Positions 47,706 through 56,679 of a stretch of 64,000 nucleotides of DNA are shown in pieces (position 1 is the stretch's first letter; the number at the start of each line of letters is the position of its first letter). Both the position numbers and the translations under genes were made by a program. The notes below the pieces were generated by a model, which did no database searches, was not told the origin of the DNA, and saw nothing but the letters and a program-made list of their open reading frames with translations. Source of the DNA: Guillardia theta CCMP2712 (taxonomy: Eukaryota > Cryptophyceae > Pyrenomonadales > Geminigeraceae); contig NW_005434661.1 of assembly GCF_000315625.1 (NCBI RefSeq), forward strand, positions 696,314 to 760,313. Direction: 5' to 3'.

Positions 47706-50138
47706 ATGCCGAAGCGCCGAAGGACCGAGGATCCAGACGACAGCAAGAGAGACTTAGTGAGCTTGCTGCTCGAGTCTGTCTCACAAACTCATGATATGAT
47801 CAAGAGCTGCAAAGACCAGGAGCAGAAGCGATGGCTTAGTACACAACTTGAGAAGAAGGAGCTCGAGCTGAAGAATGCGGTTGAGAAGAAGGAGCTCGAG
47901 CAGAAGTATGCGGTTGAGAAGAAGGAGCTCGAGCAGAAGTATGCGGTTGAGAAGAAGGAGCTCGAGCAGAAGATCAAGAGCTGCAAAGACCAGGAGCAGA
48001 AGCGAAGGCTTAGTACACAACTTGAGAAGAAGGAGAGCGAGCAGAAGTATGCGGTTGAGAAGAAGGAGCTCGAGCAGAAGTATGCGGTTGAGAAGAAGGA
48101 GCTCGAGCAGAAGTATGCGGTTGAGAAGAAGGAGAGCGAGCAGAAGTATGCGGTTGAGAAGAAGGAGCTCGAGCAGAAGATCAAGAGCTGCAAAGACCAG
48201 GAGCAGAAGCGAAGGCTTAGTACACAACTTGAGAAGAAGGAGCTCGAGCAGAAGAGTGCGGTTGAGAAGAAGGAGCGCGAGCAGAAGTATGCGGTTGAGA
48301 AGAAGGAGCTCGAGCAGAAGTATGCGGTTGAGAAGAAGGAGCTCGAGCAGAAGTATGCGGTTGAGAAGAAGGAGCTCGAGCAGAAGATCAAGAGCTGCAA
48401 AGACCAGGAGCAGAAGCGAAGGCTTAGTACACAACTTGAGACGAAGGAGAGCGAGCAGAAGAGTGCGGTTGAGACCAAGGAGCACCAGCTCAAAGTGGAG
48501 AAGAAGGAGCTCGAGCAGAAATTCTTGATTCACAATTATATGGCTGGAGGTCGCTTACAGACAGGAGAAATAATGAAGTCGACTTCCGTGATTGATGCAA
48601 TGGAGGATCGTTTTGTGTACGATGAAACGAAGTTGTTTTTGGATATATCGGCAGACAGTGGGAAGGAGTCTGGGTTACGAGCATTTGAGGACGAGGATGT
48701 AAAGGAGAAGGGCATGAGAATTTTCAGCAGAAAGGGACTTCGGGAGCAGATGGACTTCATGCAAAAAAGAGTCATGCAAGCAGGAAGTTTGGGCTGGGTG
48801 TTGGGGGCACCAGGGACGGGAAAGTCTCTTACAGGCCTTGCATTCGCACTCTCCATTGACAGGGAGGTCTGGGGGGTGAGTTGGATGCATATCTCTCCTT
48901 ATCCTGCAAAGGCTGTTCAGTGGATCGCTGCAAGGAAAACTGTATATGAAGCTGAATTGCAGACGACAAATGATGACTTTCTGTATGCTCTGCTGAATGG
49001 TGTGGATGATGATTCTCAGCATGTATTCGTACTGGATGGTTTCGTGCAAGACTCGCACAAAATGTTGCAGCATATGTTGATGAGATGGCGTGAAAAAAAG
49101 AAAGAGAATAGAAGAGTGCTCTTGATTTCATCGATGCAGACCAGGTACAAGGTGAAGTGGGAAGATGATCAGGTTTGGGGCGTGGAGGTATTTCTCCTTG
49201 AGTCATGGAGACTGGAAGAGTATAAAGAGGCAGTGATGGACGACCTGTTCTACTCTTCTGTTGAAAGGAAATTAGATGCAAACTTGTCTCGAGGATCGGT
49301 TGCTCAACGGTCATTTTCGAGCAATCTGAGCCGAGAAGATCGAATACTGTCCAAGTATTATTATGCAGGAGGATCATCAAGATACATGTTTCAGATGAGT
49401 AGTCAACAGATTATCGACGACGTTTCTAACACTGTCAAAAACGTGGGGTTTCTTGAAACTCTCTCCACAAAGATAGGGCAGTACAGTGGGGCTGCAATCA
49501 ATCGACTCTTTTCGATATACAAGGATCAAGACAAGTCAGAATATACTGTATTCTTAAGCAGGTATCTTACAGAGAAGATTTGCATTCAAACAGGGTGTGA
49601 ACAATTTACACGGTCTTTGGTGCATTTCTGCACATTGCATCATCCAGTTGCCAAAGGACTCATGCTTGAAGATTTGTTCTTCATGGTGGTACATCACCAA
49701 GGTTTGGCATTGCACGTGCGAGGTGAAGACGCGCAAGAAGCTTGGCAGGCTGCCCCTGTCGTGACTTGCTTGATACCTCTTACGAAAGGAGTGGTGGAGA
49801 GTCAGAGCTGCGACTTTTGGGTGCGACCACCTGATTTCAACCATCCAGGATATGATGGGGTGTTTCTTAGTAGAAGCAGGAAATTAGTACGGTTTGTACA
49901 AGTAACCGCAGCAAAAGATCATGATCTGAAACTACAATATTTCAAGGAACTCATTGACAATCTTGTTTTAGTAGGATTTCCGGTTCAACGAATAGAAATT
50001 TGTTTCATCGTGCTCCGTAAGGATCTAGAGTGTTTCAAAGTTTCGAAAGTCTTTGGTCAAGGATCTCTTGAGCAATATGGTTTTGCGAAAGGAAACGAGC
50101 GAAGATCTATCAGGGTGATGGGTGTTGAGCTTATCTAA
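47706..50138 (+). CDS. Crinkler/RHS-like P-loop NTPase with nuclease-fold C-terminus
   Basis: Intronless ORF of 810 residues. Residues 1-15 carry a nuclear-localisation-like PKRRR. Residues about 48-270 are a coiled coil made of tandem VEKKELEQKYA units interrupted by SCKDQEQKRRLSTQLEKKE units. A P-loop NTPase follows: Walker A GAPGTGKS at about 367-374, Walker B-like VFVLDGF at about 439, LLISSMQTRY near 475. Near residues 715-735 the segment DGVFLSRSRKLVRFVQVTAA followed by KDH resembles the D...QxT...H core of the restriction-endonuclease-like domain in Crinkler (CRN) and trypanosome RHS proteins. Those families are nuclear proteins linked to mobile elements, host-pathogen effectors or genome conflict. 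The lack of introns and the AT-richer codons differ from neighbours, suggesting transfer or mobility. The active role here is inferred only. Confidence 0.7.
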   Translation: MPKRRRTEDPDDSKRDLVSLLLESVSQTHDMIKSCKDQEQKRWLSTQLEKKELELKNAVEKKELEQKYAVEKKELEQKYAVEKKELEQKIKSCKDQEQKRRLSTQLEKKESEQKYAVEKKELEQKYAVEKKELEQKYAVEKKESEQKYAVEKKELEQKIKSCKDQEQKRRLSTQLEKKELEQKSAVEKKEREQKYAVEKKELEQKYAVEKKELEQKYAVEKKELEQKIKSCKDQEQKRRLSTQLETKESEQKSAVETKEHQLKVEKKELEQKFLIHNYMAGGRLQTGEIMKSTSVIDAMEDRFVYDETKLFLDISADSGKESGLRAFEDEDVKEKGMRIFSRKGLREQMDFMQKRVMQAGSLGWVLGAPGTGKSLTGLAFALSIDREVWGVSWMHISPYPAKAVQWIAARKTVYEAELQTTNDDFLYALLNGVDDDSQHVFVLDGFVQDSHKMLQHMLMRWREKKKENRRVLLISSMQTRYKVKWEDDQVWGVEVFLLESWRLEEYKEAVMDDLFYSSVERKLDANLSRGSVAQRSFSSNLSREDRILSKYYYAGGSSRYMFQMSSQQIIDDVSNTVKNVGFLETLSTKIGQYSGAAINRLFSIYKDQDKSEYTVFLSRYLTEKICIQTGCEQFTRSLVHFCTLHHPVAKGLMLEDLFFMVVHHQGLALHVRGEDAQEAWQAAPVVTCLIPLTKGVVESQSCDFWVRPPDFNHPGYDGVFLSRSRKLVRFVQVTAAKDHDLKLQYFKELIDNLVLVGFPVQRIEICFIVLRKDLECFKVSKVFGQGSLEQYGFAKGNERRSIRVMGVELI
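47856..48512 (+). repeat. In-frame coding tandem repeat (33-bp unit within a larger unit)
   Basis: The basic unit GTTGAGAAGAAGGAGCTCGA plus CAGAAGTATGCG is 33 bp and repeats in blocks of two to four. Blocks are separated by a unit starting ATCAAGAGCTGCAAAGACCA. Copies are nearly identical at the DNA level, implying recent expansion or gene conversion. Both the antisense strand and a second sense frame stay open through it because of the repeat. Confidence 0.92.
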
Positions 50139-50454
50139 TTGGACACTCCACTCATTTCAATATTTCAGTGGTGCTGAGTACCTGGAATTGAATCTGTTGA
50201 AGCAATCATACTTCAGTAAACATGTTTGAACCTAGAATTACTATGACATTTTATTGCAAATACACATTCTAGTCATCTCTCTTTCTTCACCCTCTTGTTT
50301 GTAAGTGATTCTCCTGTCACTGTCCGAGGCTGATCTCTGAATCAACACTACGCTTCGTAACTCTGGAAACATTCATATCTTCGTAACTCTGGAAAGCATT
50401 CGACACTGCATCAAAGCCTGTTCACGTTGTCGAAGGGCTTTCAAAGACATCGAC

Positions 50455-52020
50455 TTGACAACTGTACAGAATTATGCAGTGTTCACTGACGCAATGGTGC
50501 TGAAATTGTTACATTTTCTGCAAAACATCGGGCACGAAACGTTGAAGGTAAGCGACACGCATGATAGCTTGCTACAAGCAGCGTCTATTTATCTCAAGCT
50601 GAGCCAGCATACCATGAACACTTCTCATGTACGAGCAAAGTTTACGCTTCTAGGAGACCTCTTTGGACAGAATGCTGACCTCATTGGACAGAATGCAGAG
50701 GGCTTCAAAAATTGTTTCCATCACTACTTCACCTCGTTTCAACATGGAGCAGATGCTAAAATGCTAGACGCGCATACTATTCGAGGTCAAGTAGAGAATC
50801 ATCGGCAAAAGCACAAGTCATTTTGTAAGAAAATCAGACATTGGGGCACCTCGCACTATGACACTTTTGGTGAGTTACAAGAGCAAATACACGATTATCA
50901 CTCAAGGTAACCACTGACATGCCTCCAATGCAGGTATGTAAGCCTGAACATATTAGCCAAGACCAGAACAGAACGATTGATTACAGATGGATTGGAAGAA
51001 TTTGATCCAAACAAGATTAGGTTTCAATTCAACGAGTACTTGTCAAACCCTCAGTTATCTCTCTAACAACAAAGAAGCTACATTTCTTTGCGCCATGTAT
51101 CAATCATTCACTGAAGAATGTCAGGCACACGGTTGGCTCGGGGAGACACCCGACTGCACAGCAAGAGGCTAAACAATGGCATGCTGCGTACACTGATATT
51201 GTCAAGGAGAATTCGTCATGGCTAACGCAGCTGCAAGTCGATGGGTGCACTGACCCTCAATCAGTGGATATCATGTTAAAAATGTTCAGCAGCAAGACCA
51301 TATCGCTTCTGAATGCAGAGGGACACATTGAAACAGCAAGAATGGCAGAAGCAATGAACGGCCTTCACAGAGCTTTCGACGAGAGAGGCCTCACCAAGTC
51401 TGAAAGAAGAAATCTCATTCTTAGAGCTCGAACCTGGCTTCTAAGAGATGTGGATTGGATGAGGGTGGGCAAGAAGCACATGAGGGGGTTGTCATCTGTA
51501 ACCTTCGAAGGACTGATTGTAGCCATGGACACACATCTACAGATACAGAGTTATTTGAGCAACAACGAAGGTGTGTTGGGTGAAAAGGAGTATGAGTTCA
51601 ATGCACGGACGCTCTGCACAGACAGCGTTGAAAACCTCTGGTCTTTGATAGGTCATTTGAACAAGAAAGATTTCTTGAGGAAATTCAACAAAGCATGCAC
51701 TGAGCTCTCAAAAAAATTCGATCCCAATCTGCCTTTTGTGTATGACCACCAAAAAAGCGAATCATTCTTGGAAACCACGCGGGGAGAAGAAGCTTTTCAA
51801 CGCTGAAGAAGGAACACGGGACAAAGAGAATGAGTGCAGGTCCCAACCTAGATCTCGTAAACGTATACATGCTCGATCTTTGGATACACGAGGAGGATTC
51901 ACAGGACAAATGCCTAGATTTCAGGGACTACGAACTGTGTCTGGTTGTAGGTCTACGGAAGAAGAGATAGAAAGGACAAAATGTCGAAAGTTAAGACGTG
52001 TACAAAGCGAACAAGTATAG
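50455..52020 (+). pseudogene. Broken transposase-like gene (P-element/THAP9-type pattern)
   Basis: Three coding blocks follow each other: 50455-50910 (MTTVQNYAVFTDAMVLKLLH), then after a probable short intron YVSLNILAKTRTERLITDGL to about 51060, then 51074-51806 in a different frame. That last block reads INHSLKNVRHTVGSG, MLKMFSSKTISLLNAEGHIE, and RTLCTDSVENLWSLIGHLNK. The order H-LKNVRH, a helical insert, then D-ENLWSLI recalls the HLLKNxRN and QDxLENFFxxIR blocks of P-element-type DDE transposases. The frame breaks near 51050-51070, with a stop in the first frame. A basic, NLS-rich frame (51736-52020) overlaps the end and may be its displaced tail. The similarity is read by eye and is moderate. 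Confidence 0.45.
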
Positions 52021-52133
52021 AGAATGACAATTTGTATGTATCTCTGAATATAAAATGTCTGTTTTGCATTGTACTGATTTTCATTCTTGAGTTATTCATC
52101 CTCGAAACAGTTAGTCGCGGGATCGCCATTGCG

Positions 52134-52838
52134 ATTTAAGAGACCGTTGAGATGAATCGTACAAGATGTTTCATTCTAGGCCTGGCCCTTTCTTCGTCTG
52201 CAAGTCTCTTTGCCCCTTGTGATGCCTGGGTCCTGTCATATCTGGGTCCCGTCATCGACGTGAACTCACTGGCTTCCGAGGCCAGCTGGTCTATGAGGAT
52301 GGGTTTAGATCCTAGGTTCCAAAGCAGAGTACTTGCAAGCTGCTCAGCTGCCCGCGCGTGAGTACGAATCTTGGCAACAGGTGCTTCTAGCGTTGACGTG
52401 GCGATATGCATGCTGCGAAAGGACATGGAGCATGACAAGCAGCTGCAGCTGCAGCAGTTGGAACGGGATAAAAGGAATCTTTCTTTCCAATCTTTCTTTC
52501 CAATTACTACAAGCGCCAACTGTCCGCCATGACTCAAAGGTGTGTGTTTTGATTGATTGAAAGCGGCAGGATGATGGTGCAAACATAGTATCTGGTTGAG
52601 AGGCTGTCCATGAAGGTATTGAATGTTGCTTCCGTCGGCAAGGATAAGGTGGTCGAATCCGCGGTAGCAGAGTTGCCGCAGAGGGACTGAACCTGATTGA
52701 GCAAGGGCGGATCTCCATGAGTGACATGAATCAGCTCCTGAAAGACCTGGCAAGAAAGCAGTGTTGAAAGAGATAGGGCTACCGATCACCGGGAAAGTTT
52801 GTGTTTTTATCTTCAACAGCAGCTGAAGAGGAGAAGAG
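52134..52838 (+). repeat. Longer copy of the island-flanking repeat, with signal-peptide ORF
   Basis: Full version of the sequence found deleted at 46627-46859. It opens with ATG 52152 (MNRTRCFILGLALSSSASLF), a 69-residue frame with a signal peptide. Downstream coding-like fragments (DMEHDKQLQLQQLERDK; EQGRISMSDMNQLLKDLAR) lie in different frames, so this is either a multi-exon gene with tiny introns or a decayed gene. I cannot decide which. Confidence 0.6.
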
Positions 52839-53060
52839 ATTTTTCGGAGAGCTTGCACGGCTTTTCAACAGGAGGGTAGACTATTTCGACCGGCGGCGTG
52901 GGATAGTGTCAAGCAGCTGCGGGAGAGCACTGAGGGCCATAAAACGAGGATGATGAATCCGAGCTACGGTACTGAGGTCATGAGGTTAGTCGCGGTGTCG
53001 GCCTTGAAAGCTTACAGCCCTTGTCATGCTGCACGGTTCTCAGTGACTAGTTCGAATCCG

Positions 53061-53111
53061 CGGGCCGGGCTGGCCCAGTGGGCCGGGCCACCCCGGGCCC
53101 CCGGGCCCGGC
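53061..53111. repeat. GGCCCGGG-rich palindromic island
   Basis: Fifty bases of overlapping GGGCCGGGC / CCCGGGCCC palindromes, followed by an AT-rich stretch with GTTAAGTTAA at 53164-53172. It sits at the right edge of the accessory island, mirroring 46331-46500. Confidence 0.6.
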
Positions 53112-53229
53112 GGCTTGAAGTCACTGTCAAGTTCAGTTTACTGGTCTTTACTTTACTCAAAGTTAAGTTAAAAATCTGGTTTCCCCCAAACTTAACTGAT
53201 ACCTTGTACTGGTACTCCTGGCGATCGTC

Positions 53230-54854
53230 TTGATCGCCCCGCGCCGTATAGGGCCGGCGGTTGGCCGCATGCCACCGGCAGGCAAGCAGGGTGACGGAGG
53301 CAACCGAGCAGACGACGGGAATCAGCGACGTGAAGGAGGCAGTGAGGAACGAGGGAGAGTGGCTGAGGGAAGAGACTCGGAGGGAGCCTGGGGGGAGAGA
53401 GCAGCCTTAGTCCCGATGGAGGAAACGAGAGGAGACAGAGGGATCGTTGGGTCAAGGGAGGGTCGGGGCACGCCGTATAGCGGCGGGTCACGGAAACGAT
53501 CCCTATCGGTAGCAAGTGGAGGAGAGAGATTCAGTGGCTACATCAAGAACTTTCCTTACTGCCAGAAGAAACCTGGGGAGGGAGGAGAGAGAGATCGATT
53601 CCGCACGACATACACGCGGGTAAACGAGCACCGACTGAGCGAGGACGCGTTTAGACTAGCAGGGGGGACCGTGGTGGGCCATGCCCATCACGTGGGAGGG
53701 TTTTACACCGCGTCCAGTCCCAACAACTTCCGGAAGGTGATGGGACAAGGGGATGAGGTGCAGGAAGGAGTTTCTCCTTACTCCTCCCGCAGTTTCCGAC
53801 GGAGTACATGACTAGCTCGCAAGTGTCCTGGGTCGACCCAAAGCAGCAGGTGAGGTCAGAGTCGCTGATGCACGTCAGCGGGGGAAGAGCAGGAAGGTGC
53901 AAGGTGTTGAGTACGAGCACAGATGAGCGTGACGAGGAAGAGCCATCGAGGGATCGCGGCAGAGTTCATCCCGACAAGGAAAAACATCTCAAGTGGATGG
54001 AGAGAAAACAACGTGACTAGGTATAGCCGTTGCTTCGTGATCACTGTTTATCCCTTGTCCTTACCTCTGTTTTGGTAGAAATCTGTGGATGAGTCATGGA
54101 GATCAGTATTCGGTCGCTCCTTCACCATCAGCTTCATCCTTGTCACTGCCGGAGAGGCCAAGTACAGCTCAGGTCGAATCGGCTGCGCTATCCAGTAAGG
54201 AGCCGCTGTTAGATGTGAAGCCCGTTGACTCGATGAGAAGGTGGGTACTCGCGCTCTAGGGCGAAGATATGCCTGGGGAGCAGCGACGAAGAGTACTTGA
54301 GCACCAACACCATCAACAGCATGAGAAACCTGGAAAACCTGCATGAAAACAACGCCATCTTCCCTCTAACTCCTGAGCTCCAAGAGGTCTGCACTAGCTG
54401 CCCCTTCCAGCAGTCGTTGACTTTGATCTTAGGAGCTGCGCGATTCTGGCTACAGCAAGAACGTCCCCATCACGACCCAACCCTTCGATGCTCACCGAAA
54501 GGTCCTCTGACGGTCAGCCGCACAGTGCCCCGCTGACGAGCTCTGCAGTCATTCCAGCCCCTGAGCAGCACAACCAAGGAGGACTACAAAGACCCCACGT
54601 CCTTCCGGAGGAAACAACACGTTGTCCGACCTCCCTCCACCTCGTCCTCCTCCTACGGGAGGATCTCCACAGCTCACAGGTTCGAAAAGATGAAGATGCC
54701 GTCCTTGGAGGACCTTCATCCTGCCGTAGCGAGTCTGTGGAGAGCGAGAGACCCCCTTTACTACAAGCACACGACCTTCAAGGTGACGGACGGCTTCAAC
54801 TCTAGCAAGGACTTGAGGACTTACACGATCGAGGCGATGCGTGCGAGTATATGA
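53230..54854 (+). CDS. Probable axonemal/ciliary protein
   Basis: The start is ATG 53230 or 53269. The first about 90 residues are Gly/Arg/Glu-rich and disordered. Spliced exons then read SGYIKNFPYCQKKPGEGG, ASSPNNFRK|FPTEYMTSSQ, VSWVDPKQQ, SHGDQYSVAPSPSASS, MRS|DEEYLSTNTINSMRN, ELQE|ELRDSGYSKNVPITT, DAHRK|SFQPLSSTTKED, YKDPTSFRRKQHVVRP, and DPLYYKHTTFKVTDGFNSSK, stop TGA at 54852-54854. Short motifs of the type SGYSKN, STTKEDYKDP and TEYMTSSQ are typical of microtubule inner proteins and other axonemal proteins, but I cannot name the family. It ends only 31 bases from the stop of the convergent HIRIP3-like gene. Confidence 0.6.
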
Positions 54855-54885
54855 AGCGGGACATTTTTCTATGAAGCTATGCAGC

Positions 54886-55743
54886 TCAATCATCGGAATC
54901 ACTGTTATCGACGATGAGGCGACGAGGTTTCTCTTCTTCCTCCTCGTCATCGTCCCCACGGTGCCTCCTTGAGCTCACGACAATGTTGGACGTCTCGATC
55001 CCATCCAACTCTCGGCTGAGTGCCACCTGGTCCCACAAACTTCAGCCCCTCTCCCCCGACTCCTCCAATCACCTTCCGCTTCAACTCAGCGATCTCCACA
55101 CGGCTAGGATTCAATGACGGCAGCCCGCGCTCAAGGAGATATTTCCCGATCCTCCGAGCGAGCTCGTCACTATCAGGCTCACCCTTGAAGCAGTTCACAG
55201 GAACCACTAGATCGCATTTCTTAGCCAACTCCTTCAGCCTCTGACATTCCTTGGAGAGCTCCGTCTTCACAGGCTCCTTGTCGGCCTTGTTGCTCTTTGT
55301 CTTGCCCTCCCTCGACTTCTTGCTCGCTTTGGGTCTCTCGTCCTCAGAGTCGCTCTCGCTTTCGCTCTCTAACTTTCGTTTCGAGGGTTTGACTCGCTTC
55401 TTCGCTGTCTCGGCGTTGCCTTTCTCCTCGCTACCATGGTGATCGGGATTCTGCCTCTTCTCCTTCACCTTGGACCTCGACTCGATCTCCTCTTGGACTT
55501 GGAGGAACAAGCGCTGAACCTCGTCCTTGAAGTATTCCGAGTTCCCTTGGATGTCGTCCTCGCTCACTTGCTTCTTCTTCGCCATGTACTCCTTGATGTT
55601 TCTTCTCGCTGTGGTGTGAAGTCATGAGAGAGAACAAGACGATTGATTAGAGCCTCACTGATGCTGTCGATGGGAGCATTCTTAGTCAGAGCCCTCAGCG
55701 CTTCCTCGATCCCCTGCGAAAGTCTTTTCTTGATGTCTCCCAT
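54886..55743 (-). CDS. HIRIP3/CHZ-like histone-binding protein
   Basis: ATG 55743 opens MGDIKKRLSQGIEEALRALT, a DEK_C-like helical N-terminus. The frame is open further upstream (YLNRLLQEAIT), so another 5' exon is likely. A 33-nt intron (about 55603-55635) joins SEALIN to RRNIKEYMAKKKQVSEDD. A long acidic/basic disordered middle follows (ESESESDSEDERPKASKKS). The folded C-terminal part is ELAKKCDLVVPVNCFKGEPD, LARRIGKYLLERGLPSLNPS, and EIAELKRK|VALSRELDGIE after an intron at about 55029-55074, ending IVDNSDSDD. The ELKRK-VALSRELDGI helix with acidic tail resembles the CHZ motif that binds H2A.Z-H2B dimers. The nuclear role is inferred. Confidence 0.65.
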
Positions 55744-56161
55744 GCTTGTGATGGCTTCCTGGAGAAGCCGATTCAGATAAGGCGAACTGATTCGATGCTG
55801 AGCAGAAAGCAAGGATGGACGAAGAAGGCAAGCAAGAGGACTGATGCGATAGAAGTCTACCACAACCATGCACCAAAACTTGCTAGAAATGGGGGGGAGC
55901 ACGAAAAAGTCCAAGAGGTGGGCGGGAGGTGTTGAAGGAGATGGAGGAGAAGTGAGAGGCTGCAACAGAGACATCTCCCCCCTTTCTTTCCCTCGAGCCA
56001 GCCTCTCTTCTGCTCTCCTCCTGCCCTGACCTCCTGCCCTCCCTCCCTCCCGCCTCTTGTTCCATTGCCACTTTCCCGCCTACTTGAACGATTTCAATGA
56101 ACTTCCGTTTCAAACGGTTACAAAATTTCCCAGTGTGACCTCATGCCGACATCTGGACAAG

Positions 56162-56569
56162 ATGGAAATGCATGGAGGAGGTGAGGGAGGAGGAGGGGCG
56201 GTGAGGAGGCTGAGGACGGGGGATCCGAGATGTTCAGGGATCGTGTGTTATGGAGGGATAGTATACCTGACGGGTCAGACGTCGGATGAAGGGGAGGACA
56301 TCCGATCGCAGACTAGGAGAGTCCTCGAGAAGATCGACGCGTTGCTGGCAGAGGCCGGCAGCGATAAGTCGAGGCTTCTGACCGCCATGATATGGCTGAA
56401 GGACATTCAGAGGGACTTCCATGGGATGAATGCCGTGTGGAACGATTGGGTAGATGCTGAAAACAAGCCCACGAGGGCGTGTGTAGAGGGGAGGCTGGCG
56501 AGGGAGAAGCTGCTGGTGGAGATTCAAGTTACAGCAGTGTCACCGCAATCGGCTCGTTCAAGGCTCTGA
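56162..56569 (+). CDS. RIDA: RidA (YjgF/YER057c/UK114) family protein
   Basis: RidA proteins hydrolyse reactive enamine/imine intermediates from PLP enzymes and act as homotrimers. The single-exon frame from ATG 56162 (MEMHGGGEGGGGAVRRL) gives about 135 residues, normal for the family. An in-frame ATG at 56057 would add 35 residues with no clear targeting character. The core reads SGIVCYGGIVYLTGQTSDEG, EDIRSQTRRVLEKIDALLAE, LLTAMIWLKDIQRDFHGMNA and KPTRACVEGRLAREKLLVEI. The Arg in TRACVEGRLA matches the family's substrate-binding Arg. Expression probably shares the short upstream region with the divergent HIRIP3-like gene. Confidence 0.9.
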   Translation: MEMHGGGEGGGGAVRRLRTGDPRCSGIVCYGGIVYLTGQTSDEGEDIRSQTRRVLEKIDALLAEAGSDKSRLLTAMIWLKDIQRDFHGMNAVWNDWVDAENKPTRACVEGRLAREKLLVEIQVTAVSPQSARSRL

Positions 56570-56679
56570 TAGGAGAATGGGGATGAAAACGCTCTCATGT
56601 TCCAACGTGCGAAGGCTCACGAGATGAATCTAAGGAATCGTTTACCACTATCATGCATGAAGAGATCCAAGGCTTCGAA

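Noticed and set aside
47856-48512. CRISPR-like array
   Set aside because: The repeats are contiguous in-frame coding units without unique spacers, inside a eukaryotic ORF.
47781-48533. 250-residue minus-strand Leu-rich ORF and plus-frame Arg/Ser ORF
   Set aside because: Both are shadows of the coding tandem repeat.
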